A stretch of 64,000 nt of DNA from Lentzea cavernae (GCF_014653695.1 NZ_BNAR01000001.1:1-64000); one strand, 5' to 3'; positions 1-8,815 are shown, counted from the stretch's first letter. A program made the numbers and translations. Notes: generated by a model not told the origin, from the sequence alone.

Positions 1-39
1 GAGATCATCCTGGCCTGCATCGTCCTGCACCTCAGGTGA
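1..39 (+). CDS. Possible 3' end of an upstream gene (partial)
   Basis: The first twelve codons of the window read EIILACIVLHLR and end at a TGA at 37-39. They would be the last residues of a gene entering from the left and facing the alkane hydroxylase gene tail to tail. Nothing in twelve residues allows a family assignment, and the frame could be fortuitous. Confidence 0.3.
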   Translation, partial: EIILACIVLHLR

Positions 40-57
40 AGATCCACAGGACACGCC

Positions 58-1458
58 CTAGGCCGACGTCACACGGCCGGGCGCGACGAAGTCGATCTTC
101 TCGCGCACGCCGCAGTCCGGGCAGCACCACGAGTCCGGGATGGCCGACCACGGCGTTCCGGCGGGGAAGCCCTCGCGCGGGTCGCCGGTCGTCTCGTCGT
201 AGACGTAACCGCAGCCCGGGCACATGCCTCCCGCGGTCGCGTCGCCGCGGCTGTCGTCGGTCACGGCCTCGCTCGTGCCGGTGCCGCCGTAGCGGGCGAG
301 CACCTTCTCGCGCTTGCCCGGCTGGATGTTCGCGCGGCCGATGTCGCCGCCGAAGTGGCCCCGCACCCTCGGGTCCATCACGCGCCGCCACAGCGGTGGC
401 ACCAGGGCCAGCAGGATCATGCCCGCGTAGCCCGTCGGCAGCACCGGCGACTCGGCGAAGTCGCGCAGCGTCTGGTAGCGCCGGGTGGGGTTGGCGTGGT
501 GGTCGCTGTGCCGCTGCAGGTGGTAGAGCAGGACGTTCGTGGCGATGTTGTTGGAGTTCCAGCTGTGGCTGGGGTCGACCCGCTCGTAGCGCCTGCGGCC
601 GGGAGCCCCGACCATCTGCCGCAGCATCCCGTAGTGCTCCATGTAGTTCACGACTTCGAGCAGCGAAAAGCCGATCACCGCCTGGATGAGCAGGTACGGC
701 AGGATGCCGGCGCCGAGCCACACGATCATCGCCGCCCACAGCACGGCGGACATCAGCCACGCGTTGAGCACGTCGTTGCCCAGCCGGTACGGGTGCCGGT
801 CGCGACGGCCGTAGCGCTTGCGTTCGAGCCGCCACGCCGAGGCGATCGAACCGAAGACGGTGCGCGGCCAGAACCGGTAGAAGCTCTCTCCCACGCGGCT
901 GCTGGCCGGGTCCTCCGGAGTCGCCACCCGCACGTGGTGGCCGCGATTGTGCTCGATGTAGAAGTGGCCGTAGAAGCTCTGCGCGAGCGCGATCTTCGAC
1001 AGCCAGCGCTCGTGGCTCTCCTTCTTGTGTCCCAGTTCGTGCGCCGTGTTGATGCCGATGCCGCCGATGCACCCGATCGACACCGCGAGACCGATCTTGT
1101 CGACGACGGCCAGGTCACCGCGCGCGATCACCCAGAACGCCACCACGAAGCCGATGTACTGGATCGGCAGGTACAGGTAGGTGATCCAGCGGTAGTAGCG
1201 GTCGTTCTCCAGCCGTTCGATCACGTCGTCGGGCGGGTTGCTGCGATCGAGGCCCGCGACGAGGTCGATGGCGGGGACGATCACCAGGACCACGATCGGG
1301 CCGATCCAGAACCACACGCCCCAGCCCGTGACCGCGTGCATCCCGATCGCCAGGAACGCCAGGGACGGCACGACCAGTCCCAGCAGCCACAGGTACCGCT
1401 TGCCGTCCGTCCACTGCTCGGTTGAGCCGACGGGCACCGTTGCCTTCATGTCGCTCAT
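58..1458 (-). CDS. alkB: Alkane 1-monooxygenase fused to rubredoxin
   Basis: Membrane di-iron alkane hydroxylase that oxidises n-alkanes at the terminal carbon, with its electron-donor rubredoxin fused at the C-terminus. The 466-residue protein shows the three histidine clusters of the AlkB family, HELGH near residue 140, EHNRGHH near 169 and HSDHH near 317, between hydrophobic helices. A rubredoxin domain follows at about 412-455 with CPGCG and CPDCG iron-binding pairs. I chose the ATG at 1458 because GGAGGAG lies 6-7 nt upstream; an upstream in-frame start at 1515 lacks such a site. AlkB-rubredoxin fusions are known in actinobacteria. A rubredoxin reductase must come from elsewhere. It is last in the minus-strand run that begins at 7103, after a 64-nt gap, so it may also have its own promoter. 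Confidence 0.93.
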   Translation of the reverse strand: MSDMKATVPVGSTEQWTDGKRYLWLLGLVVPSLAFLAIGMHAVTGWGVWFWIGPIVVLVIVPAIDLVAGLDRSNPPDDVIERLENDRYYRWITYLYLPIQYIGFVVAFWVIARGDLAVVDKIGLAVSIGCIGGIGINTAHELGHKKESHERWLSKIALAQSFYGHFYIEHNRGHHVRVATPEDPASSRVGESFYRFWPRTVFGSIASAWRLERKRYGRRDRHPYRLGNDVLNAWLMSAVLWAAMIVWLGAGILPYLLIQAVIGFSLLEVVNYMEHYGMLRQMVGAPGRRRYERVDPSHSWNSNNIATNVLLYHLQRHSDHHANPTRRYQTLRDFAESPVLPTGYAGMILLALVPPLWRRVMDPRVRGHFGGDIGRANIQPGKREKVLARYGGTGTSEAVTDDSRGDATAGGMCPGCGYVYDETTGDPREGFPAGTPWSAIPDSWCCPDCGVREKIDFVAPGRVTSA

Positions 1459-1522
1459 GCCACGCTCCTCCGGGAGGTTGACAGAACGGTAGGACATGTA
1501 AAGCCGATTTGACAATGGGGCG

Positions 1523-1876
1523 CTAGTTGTAAACCCAGAGCACGCGCTCGCGCCTCCGGTGGGCGACGGCCACGACCTCGACGCTCACGGCCACCTCACC
1601 GAGCACGGCGTCGAGCGCCAGGCTGATGTCCTGGACCGCCCGCGGCGAGCTTCCGCGCCACACCACGAGTTCCGCGCGGATCTCCCCGTCCGACGACAGC
1701 TCGACGCTGTGCACGGCCGGGTGGCACAGGACGGTCTGCTCCACGAGCGAGAGCCGCTCGTCCTCGGACAGCGGCGTGCGCAACTGGACGACTCGGTGGC
1801 GGCAGCTGGACAACGGGACTCCTCGTACTGGTGCGGGTGGTGTCAGCCAAGACCGCACAAGATCCAGGAATGTCAC
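1523..1876 (-). CDS. Small protein of unknown function
   Basis: A 117-residue protein starting at GTG 1876. The GTG overlaps the TGA of the upstream GH94-like gene as GTGA, so the two are probably translationally coupled. It has no signal peptide or membrane helix. The sequence alternates beta-strand-like stretches (HSVELSSDGEIRAELVVW) with a helix, suggesting a small ferredoxin-like or heavy-metal-domain-like alpha/beta fold, but no metal motif is present and I recognise no family. It sits between a carbohydrate enzyme and the alkane hydroxylase, and no function follows from that. Confidence 0.6.
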   Translation of the reverse strand: MTFLDLVRSWLTPPAPVRGVPLSSCRHRVVQLRTPLSEDERLSLVEQTVLCHPAVHSVELSSDGEIRAELVVWRGSSPRAVQDISLALDAVLGEVAVSVEVVAVAHRRRERVLWVYN

Positions 1877-3786
1877 GCCCGTTCACCGAATCGGGGTACG
1901 ACGCCCCGCAGCCGCAGGTGGGCGAGCAACGGCTGGGAGTGGCTGTGCAGGTTCGCGACGGGGTAGGCCTGCATCGCGGTGCCGAAGTCGGGCAGGGCCC
2001 AGGTCTCACCGGGGCGGTCGCTGTCCGGGGCGAGGTAGCAGTCGGGGCCGGACAGCGTGCCGGTCCACACGTCCGGATAGGCGGCGGTGTGCGCGTGCAG
2101 GGTCATGCGCCGCCACTCGTCCCACGCCAGGTCGGGGTCGTACAGCGAGGCGGCCCACACCAGCGTCATGTTGACCGAGAACCAGACCTGGCCGTGCGTG
2201 CCCTCGGGAACGGGCCAGCGATGTCGTGCGCCCAGCGGTGAGCCGGCCCGGCACGTCTCGTCGATCGTGGTGAGCAACGCGCGCGCTTGGTCCGGTGTCG
2301 CGGCACCGCACAGGATCGCCCACGGCTGCACCTCCAGCCACAGGTCGTGATCACCGACGACCTTGCCGCCGGGACCGTGCGCGCGCCGGAACCAGCGGCC
2401 GTTCCACTCCCCCGCGACCAGCGAACGGAGGGCGGCAGCGCGTTCGCGTGCCTCGGAAGCCGTTGCGGCATCACCCAGACGGTCGGCGAGGCCCGCGTAC
2501 AGCGGGAGCACCCAGGCGGCCATCGCCGAGTTCAGCACCGACTCGCCCCGCTCGATCATCACCTCACGGTCCACTCCGGACTCGCGGACGGCGAGGTCGT
2601 TCCAGTCCGCGTTCAGGATCCGGACGTGGCCGTGCTCCCCCGTCCCGACCTCGTCGGCGAAGAACCTGAACTGGCGCCGCAGGTTCTCGGCCAGCGGCAC
2701 CGGTTCAGCGCCGTGGCACGGGTGGTACGGCACGGGGTCGTGGAACGCGGCGAGGTCGCCGGTCGTGGCGGCGTACTCGGCGGCGAGCCAGAGCGCCCAC
2801 AGGTTCTGGTCGGACGGGCGGAACAGCTGGGTCCACGGCTGTTTGCGGCCGTCGAGCGCGTACGGGAGGTCGCCGTCCGGGCTTCCCCACGCGCAGGTGT
2901 TGCGCAGCACCGACAGCGCGAGGTCCGGTTCGAGGTGCACGAGCGGCAGGGCGTGCTGCAACGGATCCCTTGCGGCGCCGTTGAAACCGTGCCGGAACGA
3001 GTAGGCGGAACCCTGGTCGAGCGTGTGGCCGCCGAGCACCCCGTCGACGCACGCGCCGCCCGTCAGCAGGGCCGCGTGCCACCGGATCTCGTCCGGTGCG
3101 GCCGGGAGCCGGTTCTTGAGGCCGGCCAGGCTGGTCTCGTACACCGCCTCCGGGTCGGCGGGTCCGCCGAGCAGCCCGAACCGGAACCACGCGGTCGTCC
3201 GCTCCCCCGGCGGCACCTCCAGCACGACCTCGACGGTCAGCGGCCCGGCCGTGGTCTCGACGCGTTCGCCGCCGCAGTTCTCCAGCGCCACAACGGGTAC
3301 GTCCGGTGGAACGTCCCCGCGCGTGGGGCCGAACTCGAGGTCGACCAGGCGCGGCCGCACCTCCCACTCCTCGGTCAACGACCGCCGCAGCGCCTTGTCT
3401 CCCCGGTTCAGCACGTCGACCCGGATCAGCACCCACGGCGCCTCGCCCTCCGGGCACAGCACCGTGCGTTCGACCTCGACTTCGTCGTCGTTCATCGTGA
3501 CGCGGCAGAAGGTCGGGCCGAACAGCTTCACCGGGGCGGAATCCGTCGACAGGGCACCGAACCGGGCGATGCCGGTGCGTTCGGTGAGCCACCGGCAGCC
3601 GAGGTGCTCGTCCCACACGCCGAAGAGCCCGTCGCTGTCGGCCACCAGCGTGATCCGGCGGTTGCCCAGGTGCACCCAGTGCCTCGACGTCGGCGGGTCG
3701 ATGACCGGATCCCACGGCCGGGGGCCTGCCCGGTACTCGAACGCGGGCAGGCCCTCTGCGGTCGTCCATCCTCCGAACGCGCTCAC
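1873..3786 (-). CDS. GH94/GH36-type carbohydrate phosphorylase or hydrolase-like protein
   Basis: Predicted cytoplasmic enzyme of 637 residues with the build of cellobiose-phosphorylase-like proteins: an N-terminal beta-sandwich (about 1-225) followed by an (alpha/alpha)6 barrel. A DWND motif at 394-397 matches the segment that carries the catalytic acid in GH94 (usually GDWNDGM). Other barrel signatures are a VLRNT segment, RPSDQNLWALW and LEVQPWAIL. No signal peptide. The glycine flanking the canonical motif is replaced (NADWNDL), so substrate and even phosphorolytic activity are uncertain. The GTG start at 3786 lies 45 nt downstream of the VIT/vWA gene stop, and the 117-residue gene overlaps its end. 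Confidence 0.7.
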   Translation of the reverse strand: MSAFGGWTTAEGLPAFEYRAGPRPWDPVIDPPTSRHWVHLGNRRITLVADSDGLFGVWDEHLGCRWLTERTGIARFGALSTDSAPVKLFGPTFCRVTMNDDEVEVERTVLCPEGEAPWVLIRVDVLNRGDKALRRSLTEEWEVRPRLVDLEFGPTRGDVPPDVPVVALENCGGERVETTAGPLTVEVVLEVPPGERTTAWFRFGLLGGPADPEAVYETSLAGLKNRLPAAPDEIRWHAALLTGGACVDGVLGGHTLDQGSAYSFRHGFNGAARDPLQHALPLVHLEPDLALSVLRNTCAWGSPDGDLPYALDGRKQPWTQLFRPSDQNLWALWLAAEYAATTGDLAAFHDPVPYHPCHGAEPVPLAENLRRQFRFFADEVGTGEHGHVRILNADWNDLAVRESGVDREVMIERGESVLNSAMAAWVLPLYAGLADRLGDAATASEARERAAALRSLVAGEWNGRWFRRAHGPGGKVVGDHDLWLEVQPWAILCGAATPDQARALLTTIDETCRAGSPLGARHRWPVPEGTHGQVWFSVNMTLVWAASLYDPDLAWDEWRRMTLHAHTAAYPDVWTGTLSGPDCYLAPDSDRPGETWALPDFGTAMQAYPVANLHSHSQPLLAHLRLRGVVPRFGERA

Positions 3787-3831
3787 ACGGGAAAGCGTTG
3801 CGGCAGAACCCTCACGTGGGCAATCGGCCGA

Positions 3832-6162
3832 TCAGCGCCAGAACCTCTTGCGACGCTCGGGTTCGGCGGTCTTTCCCGTCCCGAACCCCCGCAGCACCTC
3901 CAGGGCACGGGCCCAGAGCGCGTCGACGTCCCCACCGGCCGTGATCTCGGAGATCAGGCCGTGCAGCGGGGCGTACTCGGCGCCCTGCCGTCCGGCGACG
4001 AGGGTCCCGAGCCGGCTGGCCAGGTCGTCGAGCAGGTCGCGGCGCTCCCACGTGGGCAGAGCCGCGTCCTTCTCCAGGCGGCGCACCTCCAGCGCGACGA
4101 CCTCGCGCAGGTCACCCGAATCGGCGGGCGGCGGCACGGGCATCGGCCTCGGCATCGCCACGGGTGCGGACGCCCGCATCCGCTTCGGCGCCGCGCCGGG
4201 GCGCATGTCCCCGCGGGCCATGGGCGCGGCGGGAGGCGGCGGGGCGGCACCGAACGCGGCGGCCACAGAAGGAGCCCCTCCGGCGAAGCTCGCCATCGGC
4301 ATCGGGAACCCCGGAGCCTGCCTCTCCCAGCCCGCGGGCTGCTCGACCGGCTGCACCACCCGGTGCACCGTGCCGTCGGAAACGATCCGTTCGTCCACCG
4401 CCACGAACGCGGTGAAGCGGCACAGCACGCCGAACCTCAACGACGTCCGCACGATCGACTCCTCCAGCGACCTGTCGCCGATCGCGTACCGGTCCTCCAG
4501 ATCACGCAGCGCGGCACGGGCCCACTGCGCCCGGACGGCCGCCGACGTGTGCTCCCGCACGGCCACGGTCTCCTGCCAGTCCGACCCGTCGCGGGTCCGC
4601 CCGCGCACGGTGAACGAGTCCGGCGCCGCGCCGCTGTACCGGCCGAACGCCACGAGCGGCACGCCCGGATAGACGGCCGTCGGCTGCCGGGGCAGGTCGG
4701 AGGCAGGCGACACCACCACGTCGGTGATCACGGGCGCGCCGATGCGCCGCTGGATGTGGGTCATCGCCTCGTCGAGGCGGTCCTCGCTCTCGACCAGTTC
4801 GCACCGGCCGGCCCCGGCGGCGGCGAGCCGGCCGAGGAAGCCCGCGTTCACCGCCGTGTCGATGCCGACGGCGTGCACGCGCGTCCGGTTGATCATCGGC
4901 GCGATGTCGCGCAGCACCTGGTCCTCGTTGCCGACCTGCCCGTCCGTGACGAGCACGAGCACGGGATCGCGCTCCGACCGCGCGTCGGCCAGCAGACCCA
5001 GCCCCTGGCGCAGCGGTTCGTACAACTCGGTGCCACCCCGCGCCTGCACGGCGGCCAAGTGCTCGACGGCGCGGAAGCGGTGGCGGTCGGTGCCCGTCAC
5101 GAGACCGGATCCCAACGTGTCAGGACGCTCCACCCGGTCGTCGAAGCTGATCACGGAGAACGTGTCGTCCGCGGTCAGCGTGTCGACGATGCGCGCCGCC
5201 GCCCGCCTGGCCGCGACCATCTTCCAGCCCGACATGCTGCCGGAGCGGTCGAGCAGCAGCACGACGTCGCGCGGACGCACCGGCGCCTCCGGCTCCGGCG
5301 GCAGGACCGTCAGCTGGTAGGTGCCCTCACCGCTGTCGTCCTCGTCGGGCACGCACACGACAGCGGAGCTGTTGCCCGCGTACGCCAGGCGGAGCACGAA
5401 GTCGCGGTCGACCCGCTCCCCCGGCGCGACCGTCACCGAGTTCCCCTCGGTGACCACGGTGTGCAGGCTCGACCGCACCTCACCGAGCTCCAGGCCCGCC
5501 GGGTCGATCTCCACACCGATGCCGAGGCGCACGGGGTTCGGGAAGCCCGGCAGCAACACCGGCGGCGTGATCCGGGACGCGTCCGGGACGAGGTCCGTGT
5601 CCTGCGCGTACCCGTCCCCGACCGACGGCCCCGGCAACGCACTGCCCGGCACGTACCTCGGCGCCACCACCAGCGGGAACCGGAACGTCGCCGCACCGTC
5701 CTCGAACACCAGCGGCCCCACCAGACTCAGCTCGACCTTCACCCGCTCCCCCGCCGGGATGTTGCCGACCCGCATGGTGAAGACGTCCGGCCGCTCCTCC
5801 TCCACGATCGACGCCCTCTTGCCCGCCGCGATCGCGTCGTCGTACGTCTGGCGCGCCTGGGCACGTTCCTGCAGATCGGCCTCGACCGTGCGGTCACCCG
5901 CGGTCATCTTCATGCCGGTCACGGCAGCGCGGTCCGGCAACGGGAACACGTAGGTCGCCTCGAGCGCGGTGTCGTAGGTGTTCACGAACCCCGCCGTCAG
6001 CACGACACGACCTATGAGACCCGTGACCTCCGCTCTCACGTCGAGGTGCTCCAGGGGCAGGTTGCCTCGTTCGGTGCGCAGCGCGCCGACACCCGCGTCC
6101 TCGGTCGTCCGGCCGACGCGGTCGGCTTCGGCGGCCTTCATCGGGGCGACGGAGATGGTCAT
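3832..6162 (-). CDS. VIT and von Willebrand factor A domain protein
   Basis: A 776-residue protein with an N-terminal VIT domain (about 30-150) and a vWA domain from about 298. The vWA domain carries a complete MIDAS motif, DRSGS at 305-309, expected to bind a divalent metal and mediate protein contacts. A Pro/Ala/Met-rich stretch near 650-700 precedes a charged C-terminal helical segment. The architecture is that of inter-alpha-trypsin-inhibitor heavy chain-like bacterial proteins, whose roles are mostly unknown. No signal peptide is visible, so it is probably cytoplasmic. The ATG at 6162 shares ATGA with the stop of the MerR-type gene, so regulator and vWA protein are translationally coupled. 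AAAGGGA about 6 nt upstream serves as ribosome-binding site. Confidence 0.85.
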   Translation of the reverse strand: MTISVAPMKAAEADRVGRTTEDAGVGALRTERGNLPLEHLDVRAEVTGLIGRVVLTAGFVNTYDTALEATYVFPLPDRAAVTGMKMTAGDRTVEADLQERAQARQTYDDAIAAGKRASIVEEERPDVFTMRVGNIPAGERVKVELSLVGPLVFEDGAATFRFPLVVAPRYVPGSALPGPSVGDGYAQDTDLVPDASRITPPVLLPGFPNPVRLGIGVEIDPAGLELGEVRSSLHTVVTEGNSVTVAPGERVDRDFVLRLAYAGNSSAVVCVPDEDDSGEGTYQLTVLPPEPEAPVRPRDVVLLLDRSGSMSGWKMVAARRAAARIVDTLTADDTFSVISFDDRVERPDTLGSGLVTGTDRHRFRAVEHLAAVQARGGTELYEPLRQGLGLLADARSERDPVLVLVTDGQVGNEDQVLRDIAPMINRTRVHAVGIDTAVNAGFLGRLAAAGAGRCELVESEDRLDEAMTHIQRRIGAPVITDVVVSPASDLPRQPTAVYPGVPLVAFGRYSGAAPDSFTVRGRTRDGSDWQETVAVREHTSAAVRAQWARAALRDLEDRYAIGDRSLEESIVRTSLRFGVLCRFTAFVAVDERIVSDGTVHRVVQPVEQPAGWERQAPGFPMPMASFAGGAPSVAAAFGAAPPPPAAPMARGDMRPGAAPKRMRASAPVAMPRPMPVPPPADSGDLREVVALEVRRLEKDAALPTWERRDLLDDLASRLGTLVAGRQGAEYAPLHGLISEITAGGDVDALWARALEVLRGFGTGKTAEPERRKRFWR

Positions 6163-7103
6163 GGCTGGTCCCTTTCGTCGAGCAGGCCGCGGGCGGCGAG
6201 CAGGTCGAGCAGTGGTCGGGCGGCGGTGGCGATCTCTGCGCGGTCGGCGGCGGTGGGGGTTCCCGGCACCAGGAGTACGGCGCCTCCGGGGAGGGCTACG
6301 CCGGTGAGGGCGTAGGTCCCGGGAGGGGTGGTTGGTGGGGCAGTCGGTGGGGCGGGTAGTGGAGTGGGAGGGGGTGGAGGGGCGGCTGGTAGTGGGGCGG
6401 GCTGGTCGGCGGGCGGTGCGGACGCACCCGGAGCGATTGAGGCGTCGGCAATCGCCGCGACCGGAGGTGCAGCAGGTGGAGCGACCGACGCATCGGCGAG
6501 TGGCGCGGCCGGAGCGGGAGCAGGTGGTACAGCCCGCGCGGCGACGGGTTGGGCGGGTGGCGCGGTAGCGGGCGGTACGGCCGGAGCGGCAGCGGGTGCC
6601 GCAGTCGGTGGCGCTGCCGGAGCAGCGGCGGGTGGTGCGTCGGTCGGCGATGCGGTCGGAGGGGCAGAGGCCGGTGCCCAAGCAGGCGTAGGTGCTGGAT
6701 CCGTCGGAGCTGGTCCCGCCGCCGGTACCACCGGCGCCGCCCAGAACCTCGGCCGCACCGCCTCCGCCGGCGCCGCGTCACCCACCTCCAGCAGGTGCCC
6801 GGGAACACGGGCGATGGCCGCCAGCGTCGCCTCGGTGGCGCCCGCCAGCTCGGCCTGGATGTCGGCCAGCGTCCTCCCCTCCGACTGAAGTCTCTTCAGC
6901 GCCACCAGCTGGAGCAGGTGGCGGTTCTCGTACAACGCGGTGCGGCCGCGCATGGCGGACGGTCTGTCGACCAGGCCCGTTGTCGCGTACCAGCGGACGG
7001 CCCGTTTGTCGGGCACGTCGCGCACCCGGCCGTTGGGCGCGCCCGAGTACTCCGCCGTCAACGCGGCGGAGACGCGGTCCAGCAACTCGTCGAGCGTCCA
7101 CAC
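6159..7103 (-). CDS. MerR-type regulator with long Pro/Ala linker
   Basis: A 314-residue protein. Residues 1-85 form a MerR-like winged helix (VRWYATTGLVDRP, then a wing and LQSEGRTLADIQ). Residues from about 125 to 260 are a low-complexity proline/alanine tract. The last 50 residues return to ordered sequence (TGVALPGGAVLLVPG). The start is GTG at 7103: the promoter and operator sit immediately in front and leave almost no leader. It heads a minus-strand run with the vWA gene and probably controls itself, and therefore that run, through the palindrome at 7114-7138. The effector sensed is unknown. The tract could be a flexible tether between DNA-binding and C-terminal domains. Confidence 0.8.
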   Translation of the reverse strand: MWTLDELLDRVSAALTAEYSGAPNGRVRDVPDKRAVRWYATTGLVDRPSAMRGRTALYENRHLLQLVALKRLQSEGRTLADIQAELAGATEATLAAIARVPGHLLEVGDAAPAEAVRPRFWAAPVVPAAGPAPTDPAPTPAWAPASAPPTASPTDAPPAAAPAAPPTAAPAAAPAVPPATAPPAQPVAARAVPPAPAPAAPLADASVAPPAAPPVAAIADASIAPGASAPPADQPAPLPAAPPPPPTPLPAPPTAPPTTPPGTYALTGVALPGGAVLLVPGTPTAADRAEIATAARPLLDLLAARGLLDERDQP

Positions 7104-7109
7104 CCCCTG

Positions 7110-7139
7110 ATAGTGACACTGCAACCGTGACAGTGTCAA
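7110..7139 (-). promoter_or_regulatory. Promoter with embedded MerR-type operator, probably leaderless
   Basis: On the minus strand a TTGACA -35 element (7134-7139) and a CACTAT -10 element (7110-7115) are separated by 18 bp, longer than the usual 17, as is typical for promoters activated by MerR-family DNA distortion. Inside lies a perfect inverted repeat, TGACACTG (7114-7121) and CAGTGTCA (7131-7138). The GTG start codon begins 6 nt after the -10 box, so the transcript would start at or next to the start codon. Confidence 0.65.
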
Positions 7140-7235
7140 CGTCGGAAACCTGGTGCGGATCACTGCGGGTAGCCGGGTAGGGTCCAGCCGTCCGCGTGCC
7201 CCCTGTACACCCCCTGATGAGGACGGAGAGCACGA

Positions 7236-8225
7236 GTGATCACGGACGAGGCCGGCACCCTGCCCGGCCACGACGCAGCTCTGGGCCGGTTGAGGACCCA
7301 GAAGGCCCAGATCCAGTACGCGCTGGAGCACCTGCCGCGCGGGTCCTCGGTGGAGGACGTCCGCCGCTGGCTCAGCAAGCAGGGCCAGACGGTGCCGAAC
7401 CGGGCCTACGCCACACCGATCGTCAACGAGTGGCGCGCCCGCAACGGGGTGACCGACACGAGCGGTCACGTGCTGCTGACGCCCGAGTTGATCGCCGAGC
7501 TCGACAAGGCGCAGAACCCCGAGACACCCGCCGAGGCCGCCGAACCCGTTGAGCCGACTAAGCCCGCCGGCGCCAAGGGCTTCTACGCGGTCGCGCTGAT
7601 GAGCATCGGTGTCAGCGTCGACACGTCGTGGCGGTTCTTCGAGCAGCGCCTGGGCATCACCGACGTCGTGGAGCGGGTCGTCCTGTTCTCCGTGATGGAG
7701 GCGGCGCTGGTCGCGTGCGGCTGGGCGATGCGCGGCGGTGTGCGTCAGAACGGTCGTCCCGGTCCGGCTCGTCTGGTGGCGTGGGCGTTGACGGCGTTCG
7801 CCGCGTTCGCGGCCTTCAGCCTGTCCGGCCCGGTGGCCGGTACCGCCCGTGTCCTGCTCGGACCGGTGCTCGGTCTGGTGATGCTGCACCTCGCGCTGGG
7901 CATCGAGATCCGTGCGTCACGTCAGCGCACCACGACGTGGGCGCGCGTCGGCCGGGAGATGCGCGAGCGCCTCTTGTCGTTGCTGGGCTTGGGCGACGAC
8001 GGCCGGGACGCGTTGGCGCGCACCCGTGACAAGGCGGCGTTGCGGGCCGCGAAGCTCGCCATCGCGAGCAAGTGGACGCCGCGGCGCAAGGCCCGTCTGC
8101 GCAAGGCGCTGCACGCATCGCACGTCGCGCACGACCCCGTACAGCGCGACCGGATGCTGCGTGAGCTCGGAGTGCTCCAGCACGCCGACGAACTGGCGCG
8201 GACCACCCAGCCCTCGCCGTGGTGA
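7236..8225 (+). CDS. Membrane protein of unknown function (Spd-like layout)
   Basis: A 329-residue protein with three parts. A soluble N-terminal region (1-110) contains a helix-turn-helix-like segment (SSVEDVRRWLSKQGQ). A hydrophobic middle (about 115-215) has three or four membrane helices. The C-terminus is strongly basic (about 245-300, many Arg/Lys). The middle resembles membrane proteins often seen in actinobacterial conjugative elements, but I see no other transfer gene here, so that remains a resemblance. GTG at 7236 has GGAG about 7 nt upstream. A TAGGGT at 7178-7183 is a possible -10 box. It overlaps the next gene by 7 nt. Confidence 0.7.
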   Translation: MITDEAGTLPGHDAALGRLRTQKAQIQYALEHLPRGSSVEDVRRWLSKQGQTVPNRAYATPIVNEWRARNGVTDTSGHVLLTPELIAELDKAQNPETPAEAAEPVEPTKPAGAKGFYAVALMSIGVSVDTSWRFFEQRLGITDVVERVVLFSVMEAALVACGWAMRGGVRQNGRPGPARLVAWALTAFAAFAAFSLSGPVAGTARVLLGPVLGLVMLHLALGIEIRASRQRTTTWARVGREMRERLLSLLGLGDDGRDALARTRDKAALRAAKLAIASKWTPRRKARLRKALHASHVAHDPVQRDRMLRELGVLQHADELARTTQPSPW

Positions 8226-8746
8226 CGCCGGTCCTGATCTCCGGCACCGGGCTCGCCGGGGAGATCGCCCAGCTGATCAACCGCGTGTACGCCGACGCGG
8301 AGAAGGGGATCTGGCTGGAGGGCGGCAGCCGGACCACCGAGGCCGAGGTGGCGGAGCTCATCGCCGCCGGGGAGATCGCGGTGGCCCGGTCGGACGGCCG
8401 CGTCGTGGGTTCCGTGCGCGTCCATCTGCTGGAGGACGGCGCGGGTGAGTTCGGGATGCTGGTCGCCGCGCCGGAGGAGCGCGGCACCGGCATCGGCACC
8501 GACCTGGTGGCGTTCGCCGAGGACTGGGGCCGGTCGCACGGCGTCGCGGAGATGCAGCTGGAGCTCCTGGTGCCGCAGGAGTGGAGCCATCCGGTCAAGG
8601 AGTTCCTGCGGAGCTGGTACACGCGCATCGGTTACCGGCTTGTGCGCACCGACAGCCTCGAGAGCGCGTACCCGCACCTGGTGCCGCGCCTGGCCTGCCC
8701 GTGCGACTTCCTGGTCTTCCGCAAGGTCCTCGATCCCAGTAGGTGA
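8219..8746 (+). CDS. GNAT-family N-acetyltransferase
   Basis: A 175-residue acetyl-CoA-dependent acetyltransferase. The GNAT core is visible: strand GRVVGSVRVHLLE, strand GEFGMLVAAPEERGTGIG with the acetyl-CoA pyrophosphate loop (R/Q-x-x-G-x-G form), then a helix and a C-terminal strand (RIGYRLVRTDSL). Substrate cannot be read from the sequence. It starts at GTG 8219, or the adjacent GTG at 8222, inside the end of the preceding membrane-protein gene, so the two are co-transcribed and probably coupled. No terminator is obvious before the lipoprotein gene at 8816. Confidence 0.85.
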   Translation: MVTPVLISGTGLAGEIAQLINRVYADAEKGIWLEGGSRTTEAEVAELIAAGEIAVARSDGRVVGSVRVHLLEDGAGEFGMLVAAPEERGTGIGTDLVAFAEDWGRSHGVAEMQLELLVPQEWSHPVKEFLRSWYTRIGYRLVRTDSLESAYPHLVPRLACPCDFLVFRKVLDPSR

Positions 8747-8815
8747 ACTCTCAACCGGTTCGATCGAGGTGCGAGGTACCGTCCGCCTCCTAAGCCGAGT
8801 TAGAGGAGACGAACC

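Noticed and set aside
2287..6315. A plus-strand open frame of 1342 codons opposite the GH94-like and vWA genes.
   Set aside because: It is antisense to two genes with clear domain motifs, is extremely rich in Arg, Pro, Gly and His, and has no recognisable domain: a codon-bias shadow of GC-rich genes.
6329..6900. Long Gly/Ala/Val-rich plus-strand frame opposite the MerR linker.
   Set aside because: It merely mirrors the proline/alanine-coding tract; no start signal or independent feature.
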